Shown one piece after another: positions 1-5,330 of a stretch of DNA of 8,353 nt. A model generated the notes under the pieces. The model did no database searches and was not told the DNA's origin. It saw only the letters and a program-made list of their open reading frames with translations. Numbering within the stretch: the stretch's first letter is position 1; each line of letters starts with the position of its first letter. Origin of the DNA: Deltaproteobacteria bacterium (lineage in GTDB: Bacteria; Myxococcota; Polyangia; Haliangiales; Haliangiaceae); contig JAGSPR010000343.1 of NCBI GenBank assembly GCA_018262455.1, forward strand, positions 1 through 8,353, read 5' to 3'. Made by a program: the position numbers and the translations under genes.

Positions 1-2
1 TG

Positions 3-497
3 CCCCCATCGCTCCTCCATACGAACGATAATCAACTCCTCAGCCTCGACGCCGTGGCCGGTCCGTTGTCCCGGAACGCGTTCATGTTCTACGTCGACGG
101 CGAGACCCCGACGACGATCGCGCTGCCGCCTCGGCTCACCGACGTCCAGTTCGGCCCGAGCCGCGCGAGCTGGGTGACGATTCCCGACGGCCTCGTCGAG
201 CTCTACCTGCTCTCGGGTCTGACGTCGGTGCACGCGACGGCCACGCACGGCTGGCTCGGCACCAAGACCGAGCTCGTGATCGACACCGACCTCCCGGGAT
301 TCCGTCCCGAGTGGAAGGTGCAGCAGGCCGACTTCCAGCAGCTCGACGTGTCGTATGACGCCACGGGCGTCTCGCTCCGCACCGCGATCCAGGACTCGCC
401 GAGCCTGCCACCCTCGGTTGCGCGCCGGGCCGCGCTGAACGCGCGCGTTCGCATGGATCACAGCGTCAGCCGCCGGCTGCGTCACCGTGGCCGGTGA
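3..497 (+). CDS. 3' end of an unrecognised gene (partial at left edge)
   Basis: A reading frame is open from the window's left edge (first full codon at base 3) to a TGA at 495-497, so the gene begins upstream. A GTG at 54 could be a start, but nothing upstream of it resembles a ribosome binding site and the frame stays open before it. About 164 residues are visible. They contain alternating hydrophobic and polar strands, such as VELYLLSGL and TELVIDTDLPGF, which suggests a beta-rich protein. The last 20 or so residues are Arg-rich (ending SRRLRHRGR) and look unlike the rest. I recognise no family and see no catalytic motif. The lipoprotein hydrolase gene starts 58 bp downstream on the same strand, so co-transcription is possible but not shown. 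Confidence 0.6.
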   Translation, partial: PPSLLHTNDNQLLSLDAVAGPLSRNAFMFYVDGETPTTIALPPRLTDVQFGPSRASWVTIPDGLVELYLLSGLTSVHATATHGWLGTKTELVIDTDLPGFRPEWKVQQADFQQLDVSYDATGVSLRTAIQDSPSLPPSVARRAALNARVRMDHSVSRRLRHRGR

Positions 498-555
498 TTG
501 GCTTGGCGTGCGGCGACGCGTAATCCATCGAGCACTCGGCGTGATACGTTGACGC

Positions 556-1030
556 GTGTCCGTGATTACGCTGTCGTCTTGGTACAGGGTTGGACTGGTC
601 GCGGTGGTCGCTGCGGGCTGCGGCGGTTCCTCGGAATGCGTGACCGCCGCGCACACCGACGGGACCTACACGCTGGCCCTCGATGGCTTGTGCCTCGATG
701 GCGTGACCGCGAACCACCTCGCCGACGGTGAGTGGCAGGCCGCCGGAACCGAGCTCGCGTTCGAGCCGGCCGCATCCGGTGGTCTCCAGGTCACGCTCGC
801 GGCCGCGGCACCCGCGCAGGCGCTCGAGCTGGCGATCCCCGAGCTCGACGTCGATCAGATGTACCAGCAGGGGTACCAGTCGTGGAGCTTCTCGGGAACG
901 GTGGCGATCCCCCTCATGGTCGCGCTCGACGACGATGGCCGCGCGCGGATGAAGGCGGCGCGCACCGGCAGCGCGCTCGACGAGGTCCGCGGCGTGTCGT
1001 TTCACTCCGCGATGTTCCGCAATCGTCCCC
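556..1030 (+). CDS. 5' part of a frameshifted GH36 alpha-galactosidase lipoprotein: signal and N-terminal domain
   Basis: This is the first of two fragments of one gene. The frame starts at GTG 556, preceded in frame by a TGA at 550-552; GTG 562 is an alternative start. No clear Shine-Dalgarno is visible. The N-terminus is a lipoprotein signal: a short hydrophobic stretch (VGLVAVVAAGC) with a lipobox and acceptor Cys22, so the enzyme should be lipid-anchored at the envelope. A beta-sandwich-like N-terminal domain follows and contains MYQQGYQSWSFSG. That resembles the conserved GWQSW-type segment at the end of the GH36 N-terminal domain, where it reaches the active site. After GVSFHSAMFRN (about residue 156) the frame turns into Arg/Pro-rich sequence, while the adjacent frame resumes recognisable protein. 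The fragment therefore belongs with 1058-2248. Confidence 0.75.
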
Positions 1031-1035
1031 GACGG
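1020..1035 (+). other. +1 frame disruption inside the GH36 gene, probably at the CCCC run 1027-1030
   Basis: Coding moves from the frame of 556 to the frame one base later. The upstream frame makes protein-like sequence through codons ending about 1020. The downstream frame makes protein-like sequence (VPDGEQQVHGEVLYLATADS) from about 1025. Removing one C from CCCC at 1027-1030 would join them as FRN-RPDGEQQ and give one product of about 563 residues. Nothing resembling a programmed frameshift signal was seen. The cause could be an assembly or sequencing error, or a real inactivating mutation; the window alone cannot decide. Confidence 0.75.
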
Positions 1036-1057
1036 CGAGCAGCAGGTCCACGGCGAG

Positions 1058-2248
1058 GTGCTCTACCTCGCCACGGCGGACAGCCCCGAGGCCGCGCTCG
1101 CGATGCTGTCGGCCGAGCTCGAGAGCGCCCACGCGGCGGAAGGGTTCACGCCGAAGCGCCCGCCGGGCGGATGGTTCTCGTGGAACAGCCTGTACGACGC
1201 GATCGACGAGCCCTTCGTGCGCAGCCAGCTCGATATCGCCCAGACCAAGCTGCTACCGGCCGGCATGCCGCTCGTCGAGATCGACGACGGCTGGGAGGTC
1301 GCGTGGGGGGACTGGCGCGACAACGCCAAGTTCCCCGGCGGGCTTCCCGCGCTGGCCACCGAGATCCGCGGGCGCGGGCTCGTCGCAGGCGTGTGGTTCG
1401 CGCCGTTCCTCGTCGACGTGACCTCGCAGCCTGCCAGTGCCGATCCGACCCTGTTCGTGCGCGGCCCCGACGGCGCGCCGATCGTCCACATGAGCCCCGG
1501 CGTCGCGGGCAGCTACCTCGTGCTCGATGGCACCAATCCGGCGGCGATGGCGATCGTGACCGACCAGATCCGCCGACTCGTCGCCGGCGGCTTCACGTTC
1601 TTCAAGCTCGACTTCCTCTACGCCGGCGCGCTCGCCGGCCAGCGCTCGCGTGACGTGACCGGCGTCGAGGCGCTCCGGGCGGGGCTCGCGCTGATCCGTG
1701 AGGCCACCGGGCCAGACGCGATCATCAACGCCTGCGGCTCACCGACCCTGCCGGTGATCGGCATCGCCGACTCGCTCCGGATCGGCGCCGACACCGCGTT
1801 CCCCGGCGCCGAGATGAGCTTCATCATGCCCGCGACGGCGGCTCGCAGCTTCGCGGCGCGCGCCCATCTGTGGCCGCTCGTGTGGCCCGATTCGGATCAA
1901 GCCCAGCTCCGCCCGCCGCTGACGCTCGACGAGGCACGGGTGTCGGCGGTCTCGGCGGCGCTCGCGGGTGCGCCCTACTCGCTCGGCGACGATCTCGCCC
2001 AGCTCGATCCGGTGCGCCTCGACTTCGCGCTCGACCCGGTCATCCTCGATCTCGCCGGGGCCGCGGCGCCGGCGACGCCGGAGGGCCTGATGACCGAGCC
2101 GACCGGCGCGATCGCGCTCGGCCCGCTGCTCGAGAACGGGCTCGTGACGCCGCCACCGGCGACGTTTCACGCCACCGGCAAGAGCGGCACCGCCTACACC
2201 ATCACGGTGGACTGGGCCGGCGCGCACACGGTCACGATCGCGCAGTGA
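1058..2248 (+). CDS. 3' part of a frameshifted GH36 (melibiase-like) alpha-galactosidase: catalytic barrel and C-terminal domain
   Basis: This fragment carries the catalytic (beta/alpha)8 barrel of clan GH-D. Numbered from 1058, the visible motifs are GGWFSWNSLYD (37-47), VEIDDGWEVAWGDW (73-86) followed by KFPGGLPALATEI, a GVWFAPF strand (111-117), FFKLDF (181-186) and LRIGADT (240-246). In GH36 the Asp of K-x-D is the nucleophile (here D185, codon 1610-1612), and the Asp of the R-x3-D type motif is the acid/base (here D245, codon 1790-1792). The 60-residue spacing agrees with what I recall for Thermotoga GalA (D327/D387). The C-terminus is a beta domain ending VTIAQ. The joined protein, about 563 residues, is close to the compact Thermotoga enzyme. 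The likely role is releasing alpha-galactosyl residues from oligosaccharides at the cell surface. M1058 is only the first Met in this frame, not a credible native start. The stop lies 9 bp before the palindromic element. Confidence 0.85.
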   Translation: MLYLATADSPEAALAMLSAELESAHAAEGFTPKRPPGGWFSWNSLYDAIDEPFVRSQLDIAQTKLLPAGMPLVEIDDGWEVAWGDWRDNAKFPGGLPALATEIRGRGLVAGVWFAPFLVDVTSQPASADPTLFVRGPDGAPIVHMSPGVAGSYLVLDGTNPAAMAIVTDQIRRLVAGGFTFFKLDFLYAGALAGQRSRDVTGVEALRAGLALIREATGPDAIINACGSPTLPVIGIADSLRIGADTAFPGAEMSFIMPATAARSFAARAHLWPLVWPDSDQAQLRPPLTLDEARVSAVSAALAGAPYSLGDDLAQLDPVRLDFALDPVILDLAGAAAPATPEGLMTEPTGAIALGPLLENGLVTPPPATFHATGKSGTAYTITVDWAGAHTVTIAQ

Positions 2249-2256
2249 TCCAGCTG

Positions 2257-2286
2257 GCACCTCGCCACAGGGGTTTTGATCGGTTG
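2257..2286 (+). repeat. Left terminal inverted repeat
   Basis: Thirty bases, inverted against 2453-2482 with a single difference (A at 2279 where the partner copy has G). It contains CGCCACAGGGGTTTT, a G-run then a T-run reading rightward. This is the direction in which the hydrolase transcript would exit, so it might help termination. Confidence 0.85.
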
Positions 2287-2452
2287 AACCTGTGCCGACC
2301 TGCACTTTCACTTTTCACTGATGACGTGCACCTGCACTTGTCGTTAATACCTGCACCGCGCACTTGCTGACGAGCTCAGGTGCAAGTGCAGGTCTTAACT
2401 CGCAAGTGCAAGTGGAGGCCGCTGGTGCAACTGCACGTGCAGGTCGCTGCGG
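2287..2452. repeat. Interior of degenerate 6-bp repeats, orientation reversed at the centre
   Basis: The right half carries GTGCAA (2380-2385), GTGCAG (2386-2391), GTGCAA (2406-2411), GTGGAG (2412-2417), GTGCAA (2425-2430), CTGCAC (2431-2436) and GTGCAG (2437-2442) on the plus strand. The left half carries the complementary CTGCAC form (2300-2305, 2332-2337, 2351-2356), with degenerate TTTCAC in between. Neighbouring units are often exactly 6 bp apart. The short frames across it give only Cys/Thr/Leu/His-rich repeats, which reflect the repeat and not a gene. Confidence 0.7.
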
Positions 2453-2482
2453 CAACCGACCAAAACCCCTGTGGCGAGGTGC
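2453..2482 (-). repeat. Right terminal inverted repeat
   Basis: Reverse complement of the left arm at 29 of 30 positions. Read on the minus strand it presents the same G-run and T-run 7-36 bases after the stop codon of the convergent Cys-repeat gene (stop codon complement at 2489-2491). Confidence 0.85.
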
Positions 2483-2488
2483 TGGCAG

Positions 2489-3607
2489 TCACGGCTTGCC
2501 AGTCCGGACGTGGCTCTCGCAATTCGCGCGGTAAGGCTCGCTCAGCCCGCTGCAGAGGCTTGGATCGTGGCGCTTGCTGCCGATCCCGGCGGCGCAGCTC
2601 TCCTGGCACGTCGCGCAGTCCTGGATCAGCTTGCACAGCCGCGGATCGTCGCTGGCGATCGCCAGATCCGACAGGCACTGCCCGCGTGGATACGCCCTGT
2701 CGATCTCCGCGCAGACGAGCGGGTCGCGGATCGCGAGCGCCATGGCGGCGAGGCAGCTGGCGTCGCCGCGACAGTCCTTGGCGGTCCGCGGCATCGTCGG
2801 GTACGGAGAGATTCCAGGCACGGCGGTGAGGTAGATCTCCTCGGGCCGGAGGGTGGTGCAGGCGGCGAGCCCGTCGCAGCTCAGGCCCCGGCCGGTGCCC
2901 GCGTAGAGCAGCAGCCGATAGTCGGCGTGGCGGTGGTTCTCGAGGATCTTCCCGAGCAGGTCGAGATCGCCGTCGCGATATCGCCCATTGCGAGCTGGCT
3001 GTCCCGCGGCCGGAGCGAGGACCGGCGTTGCGTGGCGGGCGATGTCATCGAGCAGCGCGCGGCAAGTGGCGTGGTTGTCGGGACGGTACTCGCCGTTCGC
3101 CTTGAGCACGCACTGCACCTCGAGATGACCGGGCAGGACACGCAGGACCTGGGCGGGCGCCTCGGTGAACGTGGCGCGCCCAGCGGTGAACTGAAACATC
3201 TCCTGGCTGACGACCAGCACGAACTGATCGGTTGCCGTCGGTTGAGCGATGGTCACGTCGTAGCGCCCGGGCGCCAGGCGGCCGATCGGAAACATCGCGA
3301 CGAATCGCTGGATGTGCGCCGGGCAGGGACGGTCGCCCAGCTTGGTGAGCCGTCCGAGCTTGATCAGGAACCGCTTGGCGTCGCGGCGCAGGGTCACGTC
3401 GACGCGCTCGCGGCAGGGGTTCACCTGTGGCAGCACCACGCCGAGCGAGGCGACCGCGCCGCTCGTGCCGGTCGCGAACTGCTCGGCGATCTGGAGCCGC
3501 GCGGCGACCGGCGGGGCCGCGGCGGCCGCGGTGGTCAAGGTGGTCAACGCGCAGACGGCCGCCAGCGTGGAGAGAACAGGAAGTGGTCGCATGAGGTTTC
3601 GAGCCAT
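2489..3607 (-). CDS. Exported protein of unknown function with C-terminal triple Cys repeat
   Basis: The stop is TGA (complement of 2489-2491). The frame opens at 3793, but the first 60 or so residues from there are Arg/His-rich and unlike the rest. I start at ATG 3607, or ATG 3592 five codons on, because a signal peptide follows: MRPLPVLSTLAAVCALTTLTT then an Ala run. No strong Shine-Dalgarno precedes either ATG. Numbered from 3607, the mature protein has a beta-rich region (about 35-140) with Cys65/Cys95 and an APGRYDVTIA strand, then a middle region with further Cys. The C-terminus (285-363) has three tandem repeats starting at C285, C311 and C338, each C-x9-D-P-x-[LV]-C. The Cys pairs suggest disulfides in the periplasm or outside the cell. 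Similar 'DPxLC' repeats are familiar from hypothetical proteins, but I can assign no function. The gene converges on the hydrolase gene and diverges from 3733. Confidence 0.8.
   Translation of the reverse strand: MARNLMRPLPVLSTLAAVCALTTLTTAAAAAPPVAARLQIAEQFATGTSGAVASLGVVLPQVNPCRERVDVTLRRDAKRFLIKLGRLTKLGDRPCPAHIQRFVAMFPIGRLAPGRYDVTIAQPTATDQFVLVVSQEMFQFTAGRATFTEAPAQVLRVLPGHLEVQCVLKANGEYRPDNHATCRALLDDIARHATPVLAPAAGQPARNGRYRDGDLDLLGKILENHRHADYRLLLYAGTGRGLSCDGLAACTTLRPEEIYLTAVPGISPYPTMPRTAKDCRGDASCLAAMALAIRDPLVCAEIDRAYPRGQCLSDLAIASDDPRLCKLIQDCATCQESCAAGIGSKRHDPSLCSGLSEPYRANCESHVRTGKP
2519..2755 (-). repeat. Three tandem C-x9-D-P-x-[LV]-C protein repeats
   Basis: This is the coding region of the three repeats of 25-27 residues in the Cys-repeat protein. 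The repeat starts are CLAAMALAIRDPLVC, CLSDLAIASDDPRLC and CAAGIGSKRHDPSLC, and a final Cys follows 11 residues after the third. The second repeat has two extra Cys (CATC). Spacing from first Cys to DP to second Cys is identical in all three. The DNA copies have diverged, so the duplication is old. Confidence 0.85.
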
Positions 3608-3732
3608 GTCGTCATGGACGACGGTGGCTGGTCGCGATTCAGTGACGGCCGACGTGACGGTCGAATGTGGATCGGGGTGTAAGCACGCAGCGTCCGCTTC
3701 GTTGGCTACTTGCCGCCGACGAAGGAAGCCAG
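3608..3732. promoter_or_regulatory. Divergent intergenic region, likely shared promoter region
   Basis: These 125 bp separate the start of the minus-strand Cys-repeat gene from the plus-strand barrel-like gene, so both promoters should lie here. Visible structure includes a dyad, GTCGTC-ATG-GACGAC (3608-3622), directly before the minus-strand start. A 12-bp direct repeat, GTGACGGCCGAC / GTGACGGTCGAA (3642-3653, 3654-3665), matches at 10 of 12 positions. Either could bind a regulator. I see no confident -35/-10 pair. Confidence 0.4.
3719..3728 (+). promoter_or_regulatory. Ribosome binding site fixing the start at 3733
   Basis: CGAAGGAAGC (3719-3728) contains AAGGAAG, ending about 5 bases before ATG 3733. 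It supports this start over the upstream in-frame start at 3667, whose extra 22 residues (MDRGVSTQRPLRWLLAADEG and two more) do not resemble a signal peptide. Confidence 0.65.
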
Positions 3733-4215
3733 ATGCCGATCCCATGGCTACCGTGCGTGATCGCGTGCATGGCCTTGAGTGCCCGATCCGCAACCGCCAA
3801 CCCGACCCGTCCTGGAACGTATCTCTCGACGGGACTCACCGCAGGCTTCGTCATCGATCCGGGAGGCCGCGAAGGTGGCGTCCTCGGCGTGCGCGAGGAG
3901 CTCGTGCACACGCGACCGACCGAGGGCGATGCCGTGGGCGCGCTGTGGTACGGCATCTCGACGGGCCTGTCGTGGAGACGGCCGAGCGGTGTTCGCTGGG
4001 ATGTCGGGCCGGTCATCGGCAACGCGATCATCCTCGTTGGTCTCGGTTACAGCGTGGCGCGGCTCGACTCCGGGACTCACCAGGGACTCTATGGTGAGGC
4101 GCTGGTCGGAGCGCGCTACGGCGGGTTCTATGCGCGTTACGCGCTCGCGTTCGATGGCCGCAAGACCGCCGAGCTCGGGTTCTGGGCCCAGCTGCCGATC
4201 CGGATCGGGGACTGA
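3733..4215 (+). CDS. Small exported protein, probable outer-membrane beta-barrel-like, unknown function
   Basis: 160 residues from ATG 3733, chosen because of the AAGGAAG site just upstream and because the protein then starts with a signal peptide: MPIPWLPCVIACMALSARSATA, cleavage likely before NPTRPG. The mature part, about 138 residues, alternates Gly- and aromatic-rich strands such as GTYLSTGLTAGFV, ALWYGISTGLSW, GGFYARYALAF and AELGFWAQLPIRIG. This pattern is typical of small outer-membrane barrels or surface-embedded beta proteins. I recognise no named family. It is divergent from the Cys-repeat gene, whose product is also exported. Its stop (4213-4215) lies 20 bp from the stop of the convergent MDR gene. 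Confidence 0.75.
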   Translation: MPIPWLPCVIACMALSARSATANPTRPGTYLSTGLTAGFVIDPGGREGGVLGVREELVHTRPTEGDAVGALWYGISTGLSWRRPSGVRWDVGPVIGNAIILVGLGYSVARLDSGTHQGLYGEALVGARYGGFYARYALAFDGRKTAELGFWAQLPIRIGD

Positions 4216-4220
4216 CGCGC

Positions 4221-4234
4221 CCGACGCACGTCGG
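4221..4234. terminator. Small hairpin in the convergent gap
   Basis: CCGAC-GCAC-GTCGG is a perfect 5-bp stem with a 4-base loop, lying wholly inside the 20-bp gap between the convergent stops at 4215 and 4236. It has no T-run on either side, so it would be at best a weak bidirectional terminator, and a 5-bp stem can occur by chance. Confidence 0.35.
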
Positions 4235-4235
4235 A

Positions 4236-5324
4236 TCAGGCGTCGTGACGCGGATGCAGGACGCAGCCGCCGATCACGTCGCCATTCCACTTCGCCCGCA
4301 TCGCGGTCTTGAAGTCGGCGAGCGGATACGTGTGCGAGACGTACGGCGCGATCTGACCGGCCTCGACCCAGCGCAGGATCTGCGCGAGCCGCGGCGGGCG
4401 GAGCGACGGATCGTTGACGGTCGCGATCACGGTCGGACAGCCGAGGACGTCGAGCCCCTTCATCATGATGAGGTTGGTCGGCAACAGGTTCGCGTTGGGC
4501 GCTCCGCGCCCGCCCTTGCCCTTCGCGACGAACGGCGTCGCGGCCCAGCCGACGATCAAGTAGCGCGCGCCGAACCGCACACAGCGCAGGCTCTCGACCG
4601 AGAGGTCGCCGCCGACGCCGTCGTAGACGACATCGACCCCGCGGCCGTTCGTCAGCTCCTTGACGACGTCGCGCCACGCGCCATGCGTGTTGACCACGTG
4701 ATCTGCACCCTGCGCCGCGACGACGGCGAGCTTGGCGTCGGACCGCCCGGTCGCGATCACCGTGGCGCCGACGAGCTTGCCGACATGAACCGCGGCGAGC
4801 CCGGTCGAGCCCGACGCGCCGTGCACGAGGACGGTCTCGCCACGGCCCAGCCGGCCGCGCGTGACGAGGCAGTGATACGCGGTCTCGTAGTTGCCGATCA
4901 GGTTGCACGCCTGATCGAACGACAGCCGCCCTGGGATGCGATGCACGGCGACGGCGGGCGCCACGGCGTACGAGGCAAAGCCGCCGTAGGCCTGGTACGC
5001 GCCCAGCGACCGCGGACCGGCGATGAACGGATCGACGAGCACCCGCTCGCCGACCGCGAATTCGGCCTGCGGTCCCGCCCACGCGACGGTGCCGGCGTAC
5101 TCGAGGCCCGGCGTGTACGGCGGCTTCGGCATGTGCTGGTACTGGCCGCTCGTCATCAGCAGATCGACCCAGCCGACCGTCGCGCTCTCGATCGCGACGA
5201 CCACGTCGGACGGGGACAGCGTCGCCGGATCCGGCGCGGACATCGGCACGAGCGACGCGTGGTGCTCGATCGCATCCAGCGGATCCTCGCCGAGCTCCGA
5301 GATGATCACCCGCTGGCCGGTCAT
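4236..5324 (-). CDS. Zinc-independent MDR oxidoreductase (quinone oxidoreductase-like)
   Basis: 362 residues, a normal length for the medium-chain dehydrogenase/reductase superfamily. The N-terminal GroES-like domain includes PPYTPGLEYAGTV (68-80) and GERVLVDPF (92-100). The Rossmann domain has GASGSTGLAAVHVGKLVGA (169-187), the AxxGxxG nucleotide-binding loop of the quinone oxidoreductase branch, followed by IATGRSDAKL and VDVVYDGVGGD (230-240). The catalytic and structural zinc Cys clusters of alcohol dehydrogenases are missing. It is therefore likely an NAD(P)H-dependent quinone or enone reductase in the cytoplasm; the substrate is unknown. The start ATG (5322-5324) lies 6 bp after the pilT-like stop, and GAAGGA inside the end of that gene serves as ribosome binding site, so the two are probably co-transcribed and may be translationally coupled. 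No functional link to pili is evident. Confidence 0.9.
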   Translation of the reverse strand: MTGQRVIISELGEDPLDAIEHHASLVPMSAPDPATLSPSDVVVAIESATVGWVDLLMTSGQYQHMPKPPYTPGLEYAGTVAWAGPQAEFAVGERVLVDPFIAGPRSLGAYQAYGGFASYAVAPAVAVHRIPGRLSFDQACNLIGNYETAYHCLVTRGRLGRGETVLVHGASGSTGLAAVHVGKLVGATVIATGRSDAKLAVVAAQGADHVVNTHGAWRDVVKELTNGRGVDVVYDGVGGDLSVESLRCVRFGARYLIVGWAATPFVAKGKGGRGAPNANLLPTNLIMMKGLDVLGCPTVIATVNDPSLRPPRLAQILRWVEAGQIAPYVSHTYPLADFKTAMRAKWNGDVIGGCVLHPRHDA

Positions 5325-5330
5325 GCGTGC

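Larger units (their letters stand above)
2257..2482. repeat. Imperfect giant palindrome (about 226 bp) with 30-bp terminal inverted repeats
   Basis: Bases 2257-2286 and 2453-2482 are inverted copies matching at 29 of 30 positions; both begin, reading inward, GCACCTCGCCACAGGGG and then TTTTG. Just inside, both sides continue with CGACCTGCAC (2296-2305 and, inverted, 2435-2444). Further in, GTTAAKACCTGCAC-type sequence matches again, so the whole stretch folds on itself around GAGCTC (2372-2377) with small gaps. The element occupies almost the entire gap between the stop of the hydrolase gene (2248) and the stop of the convergent Cys-repeat gene (2489). It contains no convincing gene. It could be a non-autonomous mobile element (MITE-like), a bidirectional terminator for the convergent pair, or an interspersed repeat of this genome. 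CTGG is present immediately outside both ends. Confidence 0.8.

Noticed and set aside
1020..1035. Programmed ribosomal frameshift in the hydrolase gene
   Set aside because: There is no slippery heptamer, no stop codon at the shift site and no evident downstream stimulator. GH36 genes are not known to use frameshifting.
2287..2452. CRISPR array in the repeated GTGCA stretch
   Set aside because: The units are 6 bp, degenerate and contiguous with no spacers. The strand flip at the centre fits an inverted repeat, and no cas gene is nearby.
2471..3682. 403-residue plus-strand open frame
   Set aside because: It lies opposite the Cys-repeat gene. The minus strand has a signal peptide, regular repeats and strong G/C third positions; the plus frame has none of these.
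3748..5082. 444-residue minus-strand open frame
   Set aside because: Its translation is Arg-rich and shapeless, and it overlaps the MDR gene in another frame and the barrel-like gene on the other strand.
4236..5324. Zinc-dependent alcohol dehydrogenase
   Set aside because: There is no GHE catalytic zinc motif and no four-Cys structural cluster. The AxxGxxG loop fits the quinone oxidoreductase branch.
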